From assembly GCA_964499695.1 (NCBI GenBank), contig CAZCMD010000047.1:1-28222 (forward strand): a stretch of 28,222 nucleotides of DNA, read 5' to 3'. Position numbers and translations under genes: made by a program. The notes beneath the pieces are model-generated. The model had not been told where the DNA came from. It ran no database searches and saw only the letters and a program-made list of their open reading frames with translations. This document shows positions 23,601-28,222 of this stretch, piece by piece. The stretch's first letter is position 1, and each line of letters starts with the position of its first letter. Origin of the DNA: JAAZBV01 sp964499695. GTDB lineage: Bacteria; Desulfobacterota; DSM-4660; Desulfatiglandales; HGW-15.

Positions 23601-25537
23601 TGGCAAAAGGAGATATTATTAAGGCCGATAGGATACCGGATGATTTACCACCCATGTTTCATGACAGTATTATTATGAAACATAAGACAAAATCTATTTT
23701 AATCGTGCCACTCTCTGCAGAAAATAAAATAATTGGAGACCTGACCTTTATAACATACTCAAAAGAACATAAATGGTCTGATGAATTTGTGAGAAGGATC
23801 AAGCTTATCGGTGAAATGATTGCCAATGCCATTTCTCGAAAACGCTCCAGTGATGCGCTTATTACCGAAATGCAGAATAGACAGAAACTGGAGGAAAAAT
23901 ATACTTCAATCATAAAAACAGCAAATGTGGGTTTCTGGATCTCGGATACTGATCAGAACATACTCGCTGTAAATGATGAATATTGCAGGATGTCAGGTTA
24001 CAGTCGTGATGAACTGCTCACAATGAAAGTAGCGGATATAGATTCCTCAAAAGACTATGAACAGATAGAAAAAGATGGTGCGGCTTCTATTTCAAGGGGG
24101 GCATCTCACAGGGAAAGAAAGCATATCAGGAAAGATGGGTCAGTATTTGATGTTGAGATAAGTGCCAACTATTTGTCAAGCGAAGGTCTTTTTTTCTGTT
24201 TTACCAGAGATATCACGGAATTGAACCTGGCAAAAAAGGAGTTGGTTGAGAGACTGACATTTGAAGAACTGGTCTCGGAATTTTCCGCTGCACTTATCAA
24301 TGTTAAAATAACTGATATGAAACCCGAGCTTGATAACTGGCTCAGGCGGTTTTCTGAATTACTTAATGTTGACAGATGGACAACAGGCCAGTATGAAGAA
24401 AACTATGGGATATACAGGTTTATCTGTTCATATATTAATCCTCATCTTGATCCTAAACCACCTGAACGCCCGATGGTGATGATTAATGACAGGAAATACG
24501 GTCTTGATAAATACCTTATGAAGGGTGAAATACTCAAGCTGGACAGTATAAACGATAAATTCCCTGAAGATTTAAGTTTATGGCAACAACTGGTTCGTGG
24601 TGATGGTACAAAATCTATCCTTATGCTTCCATTGATGGTAGGTGAAACACTCCTTGGAAGAATGGTAATAGCCACCATTGTTCATGAAAAAAAATGGACA
24701 GACGAAATTATCAGGCGACTGAAGCTTGTTGCAGAAATATTTGCTAATTCTCTTATGCGAGAGAAAAAAGATTCAGAACTGGAAAACTACAGAAAGCATC
24801 TTGAAGAAATGGTTAAAGAGCGTACAGCCCGTCTTGAAAAGACACAAAAAGAACTGCTTATCAGTGAAAAAATGGCAACTCTGGGAAGATTAACTGCAAC
24901 AGTCAGTCATGAATTAAGAAACCCCTTAGGCACAATAAGGACTTCTGTTTTTGCTATTGGAAAACGACTGAAAGGAGAGGATGAAAAGATCACGGTCGCC
25001 CTTGATCGGGCTGAAAGGAATATCAGGCGATGTGATCTGATAATAGATGAACTTCTGAACTATTCCAGGGTTAAGGAACTTGTACTTGAACCAACATCAC
25101 TTGATGACTGGATAAAGGATGTCCTTTATGAAACAAAACCTCCAAAAGGTATATCGTTAAAAACAGAATTTAATGCAGGTGAATTGATCAGCCTTGATAG
25201 AGAACGTTTCAGACAAACTGTTGTAAATATCCTGACAAATGCTTATCAGGCCATAGAAGAAAAACACACTGATGAGCCAGGTTGTGTGACAGTCAGCACC
25301 ATGAAAGAAGATAATGTAATTCTTCTGGAAATATCGGATAATGGCATAGGGTTTGACATGGCAATAAAAAGCAAACTGTTTGAACCGCTTTTCAGCACCA
25401 AGGCTTTTGGGGTAGGGCTTGGGTTATCCATTACCAGGCAAATTATTGAGCAGCATGGTTTTAAGATGGATATGCGGAGTGAACCAGGCAAAGGCGCTTC
25501 TGTAACAATAACAATACCGGTGATAGACAGAGAATAG
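17657..25537 (+). CDS. Giant soluble multi-GAF/PAS sensor histidine kinase
   Basis: This protein has 2626 residues from ATG 17657 (AGGA at 17647-17650). The open frame reaches TTG 17621. The approximate domain order is GAF1 35-198, PAS1 213-328, GAF2 337-500, PAS2 514-630, GAF3 638-801, PAS3 815-932, GAF4 940-1103, PAS4 1116-1230, GAF5 1238-1403, GAF6 1422-1583, GAF7 1600-1763, PAS5 1777-1890, GAF8 1898-2063, PAS6 2077-2192, GAF9 2200-2368. A coiled coil, HisKA (SHELRNPL, phospho-His about 2418) and HATPase_c follow (N box NILTNAYQAIEE about 2524, DNGIGFD, GLGLSI). No membrane helix or signal peptide appears, so it senses cytosolic signals. PAS units share VNDEYCRMSGY, and GAF units share variants of AEKIPDDLP and RIKLIGEIIANAI. 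The partner regulator starts 26 bp downstream. Confidence 0.95.
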   Translation: MDTKKEKGNRRTEIASKIANNPSSFLRDNIPNKKIRYEELVSGFSEALNETPENDLESVLNSWIEKFVTFLKVDRCVVTEYMPDLKTMHVLLNYALPEVYTIPVVYEYQPVDGVIGELKKGIIIKAEKIPDDLPQIFRGGLIEKDNTKSIVIIPLIISDEVIGSLTFACYKKERKWSLVFLRRIKLIGEIIANAIQRIRSYKSLLEITEHGKQLEETYSSVIKNVNLGFMIIRLTDHAVIDVNDEYCRMSGYTREELIDKKTWEIDASMDPEKVEKEKRIALKEGAIRIISSHKRKDGSLFDVEVSSSLFGRKDYVYSFIRDITALNNARRELEERLKFEELVSQFSNTLVNCKSDGINDALNLLIIKLVEFFKVDRGVIGEFERDQNTVKIIVSYTSDEFNLMPLEERYSVSDTIFQEYDRGIIINAKRISESLPEEILCWTQNEKIKSFVNIPLMSENRAIGNITLASHSKECDWPDDLVKRIKLIGEIIANAILRMHSQKKLIKEVEHREQLEETYSSVIKNANLGFMILNLSEHKIIDVNDEYCRMSGYTREELLEKKIWEIDSSMDKDKVISQGEMTTEEGAIHFKASHKRKNGSLFDVEISSNFFSKNSNIVYSFIRDITEINRTHKELEERLEFEELLSDFSATLVNPDESNQGLYKWLKKFVEFLDVDRGVVIEYLDDKETVEVLMQYSVPDIDILPLKKRYITPQGEIEEFQTGLFVRAEKVPDDLPPMLRGGLIEKENTRSVVIVPLSFSGKIIGSLTFASYRNEHRWSDEVIKRIRLIGEIIANAILRKRTRDALHKEMERSRLLEEKYSSILKHANVGFFISSFSDLSILDVNDEYCRMTGYNRNEILTKKIWELDSSGDPEKVKLDRDAMMHQKGLIHFETSHICKDGNKIDVTVSANYFESDGVICCFVNDVTELKKAQSELEERLKFEELISEFSAELINVSPENIFNELDKWLKKLVELLNVDRGIINEHLYDQNMIHLLINYSTLGIDIPLTYFHKTPSNINEIFKKRLSVKAEKIPDDLPQGMRGGIVEKENVRSIVIVPIIGGNEIIGNLTLMNYRNERRWPDDLVSQLKLIGEIIGNALLRKRSHETLIKEMEQRERVEERYSSIVKNANVGFWISDVEQNILDVNDEYCRMSGYSREEILTMKVPEIDISFDTDPEKILKELVTTGSVHHEVKHRKKDGSIIDISVSSTLNKKEEILYSFMKDITDEKRAKIERDERLAFEKLVSEFSASLMNIKLEDINVELKTWLEKFVDFLDIGRGVINEYDYDNNTMIALVNVTASDSVSETSPHDTVLKTTDTVMNEFKKGAMIRAEKIPEDLPEPFRGWIIEKHNTKSLVVVPLVSESQIIGNLTLASYIKERKWTDDIFNRIKLIGEIIASAILRLRTHEALTKAQNELRERLEFEEVISGFSNALIYIKPEDIKNELVVWLKKIVELLKVDSGLIIEYQTDQQNVHTFVQYTISGLDIPIEQNHITPAGIIEELRKGEIIQAEKIPDDLPLVYRDGLFEKYNTKSVIIVPLLTGDRVFGNITFASYQEERRWSDGIIKRIKLIGEITGNAILRIRAYEALNQAQADLRERLEFEEVISEFSTALINIKPEYILSELEKWFDKFIVLLDADRCAVNEYSDDQQIIKNLIQHSVPEVDVILPAVRKTPEGEIDVLKKGIIKIEKIPEELPEMFHDNFIERSKVKALIIIPLLTGNRIFGNLAIANHIKERKWSDELIRRIKLIGEIVGNAILRMRSHEALIREMERRHFLEERYSSIIKTANVGFMISDLNANILEVNDAYCEMSGYSRDELLTMKINQLDISSNPDKIERDKDTILRTGAFNHETGHIRKDGKIINVLVSANLLPNEGIICGFIKDVTELKIAREDLEERLEFEKLTSEFSAVLINLNLGTIEKDLNPWIEKFVIFLEVERGIVNEYDYEKRSFNIMSTYTAPLVDAPPLDKSYESPPSVMDTLAKGDIIKADRIPDDLPPMFHDSIIMKHKTKSILIVPLSAENKIIGDLTFITYSKEHKWSDEFVRRIKLIGEMIANAISRKRSSDALITEMQNRQKLEEKYTSIIKTANVGFWISDTDQNILAVNDEYCRMSGYSRDELLTMKVADIDSSKDYEQIEKDGAASISRGASHRERKHIRKDGSVFDVEISANYLSSEGLFFCFTRDITELNLAKKELVERLTFEELVSEFSAALINVKITDMKPELDNWLRRFSELLNVDRWTTGQYEENYGIYRFICSYINPHLDPKPPERPMVMINDRKYGLDKYLMKGEILKLDSINDKFPEDLSLWQQLVRGDGTKSILMLPLMVGETLLGRMVIATIVHEKKWTDEIIRRLKLVAEIFANSLMREKKDSELENYRKHLEEMVKERTARLEKTQKELLISEKMATLGRLTATVSHELRNPLGTIRTSVFAIGKRLKGEDEKITVALDRAERNIRRCDLIIDELLNYSRVKELVLEPTSLDDWIKDVLYETKPPKGISLKTEFNAGELISLDRERFRQTVVNILTNAYQAIEEKHTDEPGCVTVSTMKEDNVILLEISDNGIGFDMAIKSKLFEPLFSTKAFGVGLGLSITRQIIEQHGFKMDMRSEPGKGASVTITIPVIDRE
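18295..24230 (+). repeat. Tandem ~905-bp GAF-PAS coding repeats
   Basis: The motif encoding (F)EEL(V)SxFS recurs at about 17766, 18670, 19573, 20477, 21373, 21922, 22456, 23353 and 24259. The intervals are close to 905 bp where a PAS is included and close to 540 bp where it is not. PAS1 and PAS2 remain almost identical in DNA around 18388-18430 and 19289-19331, so some duplications look comparatively recent. Confidence 0.85.
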
Positions 25538-25562
25538 AAAACATTTTAGTCGGAGATCCATT

Positions 25563-26303
25563 ATGAAAAGCCTGAAAATATTTGTCGTTGATGATGACCG
25601 GGATTTTGCCGAGAGTCTTGTTGATATCTTTGAAATGGAAGGGCATAAGTGTGAAATGGCCAATGACGGTGAAACGGCTGTTAAAATACTCACTGAAAAA
25701 GACTTTGATCTGACCTTCATGGATATAAAGATGTCAGGCAAAAATGGTGTTGAAAGCTTTCTTGAGATTAGAAAGATTAAACCAGATGCAAAAATAATCA
25801 TGATGACTGGCTACAGTGTTGAAGACCTCCTTACTCAGGCGGTTGAAAACGGGGTTTGGGGTGTGCTTCATAAGCCCCTCGACATGGATGAAATCCTCAG
25901 TATGATCAAGAAAGTAACGCCAACAGGTATACTTATTGCTGACGATGATCCTGATTTTCTTAACAACCTGAAGGATATTCTGGAGGATTATGGTTTTAAT
26001 GTCTACAAGGCAAAGGACGGAGATGAAGCAATCAGGCGTGTTCAGGAAGGTCATATTGATATACTTATACTTGACCTGATGATGCCTATACTTAATGGCC
26101 TTGAAACATTCCTTTTAATGAAGGAAAAGGGCATTTCCATCCCAACAATTATTATTACGGCATATGCCGATTCGGAAAATAAAACCCTTGAAAGGCTCAA
26201 GGAGCATTGTATAAACGGTATACTTAATAAACCCTTTGATCCTGAAATACTCATCAACATCCTTAATGAACTGGTTGAGAACCCTGGAAAGGTTTGTTAT
26301 TAA
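25563..26303 (+). CDS. Tandem-receiver response regulator without output domain
   Basis: This 246-residue protein has two CheY-like receiver domains. Domain 1 (about 1-118) has the acidic pocket D10-D12, phospho-acceptor Asp54 (FMDIKM), Thr82 and Lys104. Domain 2 (about 120-240) has D127-D129, Asp171 (ILDLMMP), Thr199 and Lys223. Both therefore look competent. No DNA-binding or enzymatic output domain follows, so it probably relays phosphate or signals by protein contact. It starts at ATG 25563 with CGGAG just upstream, 26 bp after the giant kinase, and is almost certainly co-transcribed with it and phosphorylated by it. Confidence 0.93.
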   Translation: MKSLKIFVVDDDRDFAESLVDIFEMEGHKCEMANDGETAVKILTEKDFDLTFMDIKMSGKNGVESFLEIRKIKPDAKIIMMTGYSVEDLLTQAVENGVWGVLHKPLDMDEILSMIKKVTPTGILIADDDPDFLNNLKDILEDYGFNVYKAKDGDEAIRRVQEGHIDILILDLMMPILNGLETFLLMKEKGISIPTIIITAYADSENKTLERLKEHCINGILNKPFDPEILINILNELVENPGKVCY

Positions 26304-26486
26304 AAAAGAATCGAATGCCTTTTTATTTTGAATCCACATTTAAAATGAGTAAAAAGATCGAGGCTAATATGTATGGAATAGGGGACGTCCATAGAAAACT
26401 AAATAACTTGACTTGCAAATATGTAAAATAGGGAGATATTCAAAATATAAATTAAACACTGAGAAGAAGTAATATCAAAACTGTTG

Positions 26487-26517
26487 AAGGTTATTGTCTT
26501 TAATAGCCTTTCTTTTT
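26487..26517 (+). terminator. Intrinsic terminator after the two-component genes
   Basis: AAGGTTATT (26487-26495) pairs with AATAGCCTT (26502-26510), counting one G-U pair, across the 6-base loop GTCTTT. TCTTTTT follows. It is 183 bp downstream of the response-regulator stop and is the best intrinsic terminator shape in the window. Confidence 0.6.
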
Positions 26518-27085
26518 ATGACGCAGAACATCAAATCAAAACGCTCCAACGGTGATCGTGGATTCGAGATACACACTTACCCGCTCCGAGATCCTTCACA
26601 CCAGGGTAGGAAAGTGGAAGAACGACGAATTAGAAAAAGAGAAAATATAAAGAGGTCGGGAATAAATCCCGTCCCTACGAAAAATAAATAGATTTCCCGA
26701 TCAGAGTCGGGATAATGGAGCAAACTCCGGGAGAAATCTTAGAAGCATATTATAAAAACAAGATCTCTCCTTTCAGTCGAGATGACAGAACTCCTTAAGT
26801 CAACAACATCGGAAATACCTTCCATAGGCAGGCAAGAATCCCGCTCCTTTGAAAAAAAATGGATTCCAGTTTTCACGGGAATGATAGTGGTGTATGGATT
26901 CCCGATGCAGATTATCTCGCATTTTGTACGGGGAGAGAATAACTCTTTCGGTGTATGGATATCCCGATTCAGCCTTCGCCTGAGCTATGGCCTGGCAAGC
27001 TGAGTCGGGGAATGACATGGGGTGTGTAGATTTCCGTTTATAAACTGCGCAGCAATGTCATTTTTAGGTGATAGAATGGTTTTTC

Positions 27086-27157
27086 GTAGGGTGGGGTTTT
27101 ATACTCCACCTTGTAGAGACAAGGCATGCCTTGTCTCTACATAAATCCCGACCCTAC
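27086..27157. repeat. Compound palindromic element
   Basis: The core is a perfect 28-bp palindrome at 27113-27140. Its left half is GTAGAGACAAGGCA, centred on GCATGC. Imperfect outer arms flank it: GTAGGGTGGGGTTTTAT (27086-27102) and ATAAATCCCGACCCTAC (27141-27157). The outer arm resembles the inverted repeat at 26654-26677, so this is probably a member of a dispersed family, mobilised or spread as a MITE- or REP-like unit. Confidence 0.75.
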
Positions 27158-27261
27158 TAAAGACTCTTTAATGATATGGATATCTTTACTGATTTATGTA
27201 TTATGGCACAACCTGTTCACGGGAATGAGTTGCATGGATTAGCGATACAGTATGAGAACAC

Positions 27262-27831
27262 CTATTTTTTGAGTATCCACTTCGCTGCATCAAGGAGATC
27301 ATCTGCTATAAACACCGGTTTGCATTTGAATCCGGGCAGTATAAAATCAACCTCACCTAGGCCATATCCTGTTTTTACCATTATGCTTTTAAGGCCGCTG
27401 TTACTGGCAAATTCAAGGTCTGTGAAATGGTCTCCAATCACATATGATTTTTCAAGATCAATATCAAAACTCTCCATTGCCTGCTTAATCATGCCTGTTT
27501 TTGGCTTCCGGCAGTCACATTCTATGGCATATTCCTTGAGCTTGCTTTTGGGGTAATGAGGACAGTAGAAAATGGCATCTATCTCTGCCTCTGATTTTTT
27601 CAGGGTATCTTTCATATATGTATGGATCTGTTCCAGCAGCTCAAGGGAAAAATAACCCCGTGCTATACCTGACTGGTTGGAGACCACAATAACAAGGTAA
27701 TTACTCTCATTAAGCAACCTTATTGCCTCAGGCACTCCAGGTAATATATGAAACCTGCTCAGGTGGTTTATGTATCCCATCTGTTCATTAATGGTGCCAT
27801 CTCTATCTATAAATATGGCCGGCCTTTTCAT
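27262..27831 (-). CDS. gmhB: Heptose/glycero-manno-heptose bisphosphate phosphatase
   Basis: This 189-residue HAD-superfamily phosphatase of the histidinol/heptose bisphosphate class removes a phosphate in ADP-heptose (LPS core) synthesis. The catalytic pair is D9 and D11 (FIDRDGTIN), with SNQSG (51-55) as motif II, the Lys region CRKPKTGM (107-114) and GDHFTDLE (133-140) as motif IV. The zinc site C90-x-H92...C105-x-C107 matches the structural zinc of GmhB almost position for position. The length is normal for GmhB (about 190 aa). It is cytosolic. The start is ATG 27831, with AAAGGAA rather far upstream (about 13 bases). A related D-sugar bisphosphatase cannot be ruled out. Confidence 0.9.
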   Translation of the reverse strand: MKRPAIFIDRDGTINEQMGYINHLSRFHILPGVPEAIRLLNESNYLVIVVSNQSGIARGYFSLELLEQIHTYMKDTLKKSEAEIDAIFYCPHYPKSKLKEYAIECDCRKPKTGMIKQAMESFDIDLEKSYVIGDHFTDLEFASNSGLKSIMVKTGYGLGEVDFILPGFKCKPVFIADDLLDAAKWILKK

Positions 27832-27955
27832 GGTAATCTATTATTCCTTTCTCAAATTCGTCTAAAGATGGCCTGGAGTCTAGGTAAAATAGAACTGCAT
27901 GTCAATGTGTAATTAAAGTAACTGGTTAATGGTTTAGGGATTTTAAAATTTTTAG

Positions 27956-28222
27956 CTAGCAGAGAAAACCGGAGCCTAATTCTCTCCCAGGGTCATTTTC
28001 AGCACTCAGGTTTTTTATATGAAAGAAATATTTTAAAAGAATCCTGACGTCATCCCGGAATGACCTGGTGGATGCATAGAAATTCTCAGAAATTATCCTT
28101 TCTTCCCATGTTGACACAAGGATTTTTTCTGTTTCCCACAAATGAATAAGCCCTGTTGGTGCATTTAACCTTACCTTCTGCCAATCCTCACGGAGCAGGG
28201 CAATCTCCTCTTCAGAAAGGAT
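27956..28222 (-). CDS. 3' end of an unidentified gene, cut by window edge
   Basis: On the minus strand an open frame enters from the right window edge and ends at a stop at 27956-27958, giving 88 residues of C-terminus. The sequence is ILSEEEIALLREDWQKV then LNAPTGLIHLWETEKI, followed by a mixed helical end. There is no in-window start, since the TTG at 28141 lies inside the frame. I do not recognise the family. Its direction and proximity to gmhB (124 bp) allow an operon. Confidence 0.6.
   Translation of the reverse strand: MLSEEEIALLREDWQKVRLNAPTGLIHLWETEKILVSTWEERIISENFYASTRSFRDDVRILLKYFFHIKNLSAENDPGRELGSGFLC

Larger units (their letters stand above)
26304..27261. repeat. Repeat-rich intergenic field
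   Basis: About 958 bases hold no credible gene. Two ATG-led frames (26494-26691 and 26782-27003) are made of repeat sequence. The region includes an intrinsic terminator (26487-26517) and an inverted repeat GGTCGGGA/TCCCGTCC (26654-26677). It also includes TCCCGA/TCGGGA (26695-26712), two copies of GGTGTATGGAT..CCCGAT.CAG (26889-26910, 26950-26972), a stem 26963-26973/26999-27009, and a 28-bp palindrome (27113-27140) inside an imperfect outer inverted repeat. The stretch near 26372-26412 (AGGGGACGTCC, then AACTTGACTTG) looks to me like sequence found beside REP-associated transposases, but no transposase is present. Confidence 0.7.

Noticed and set aside
26401..26430. TTGACT plus TAAAAT as a promoter
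   Set aside because: The spacing is only about 10 bases, far too short for a sigma70 promoter.
26494..27003. Two ATG-led frames of 65 and 73 codons in the intergenic field
   Set aside because: They are composed of inverted-repeat sequence, lack ribosome-binding sites, and show no protein-like pattern.

Overview
This 28.2 kb window is bacterial chromosome, AT-leaning, with tightly packed genes. It most resembles an anaerobic deltaproteobacterium (Desulfobacterota). That guess rests on the style of the PAS/GAF signalling proteins, the ApbE and DUF3237 genes, the Cys-rich IscA-like protein and the dispersed intergenic repeats. It is not based on any marker gene, and I see no rRNA, tRNA, CRISPR array or integrase.

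Region 1 (1-13701) is a one-directional (+) stress cassette. It encodes two small membrane-anchored proteins (one LapA-like), an orphan GroEL without its C-terminal tail, a radical SAM protein, a GT4 glycosyltransferase fused to a six-hairpin domain, a GH130 mannoside phosphorylase/hydrolase, and an FtsH protease. These are followed by four very small genes (one an excisionase-type HTH protein), a decayed second ftsH 3' end, and a TrkH/TrkA potassium-uptake pair. Imperfect direct repeats (1-91 and 13579-13701) flank the block. I infer a protein-quality-control, mannoside-metabolism and K+-uptake island that may have moved or been duplicated as a unit.

Region 2 (13756-16942) is mostly on the minus strand. 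It holds a likely envelope operon (secreted 99-aa protein, small lipoprotein, DUF3237 protein, ApbE flavin transferase). Upstream lies a PPC/DUF296 gene preceded by a 53-codon UGA-interrupted remnant, which is either an internally deleted beta-hydroxyacid dehydrogenase or, less likely, a tiny selenoprotein.

Region 3 (17109-26303, +) has an IscA/HesB-like protein with a Cys-rich tail. It is followed by a giant soluble histidine kinase of about 2626 residues (9 GAF and 6 PAS domains, HisKA, HATPase) and a tandem-receiver response regulator directly downstream. The kinase is built from about 905-bp GAF-PAS units plus about 540-bp GAF-only units. A -35/-10 promoter and a downstream terminator bracket this two-component system.

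Region 4 (26304-28222) is a repeat-rich intergenic field of about 950 bp with several palindromes. It is followed on the minus strand by a GmhB-type heptose bisphosphate phosphatase and the 3' end of an unidentified gene that runs off the window.
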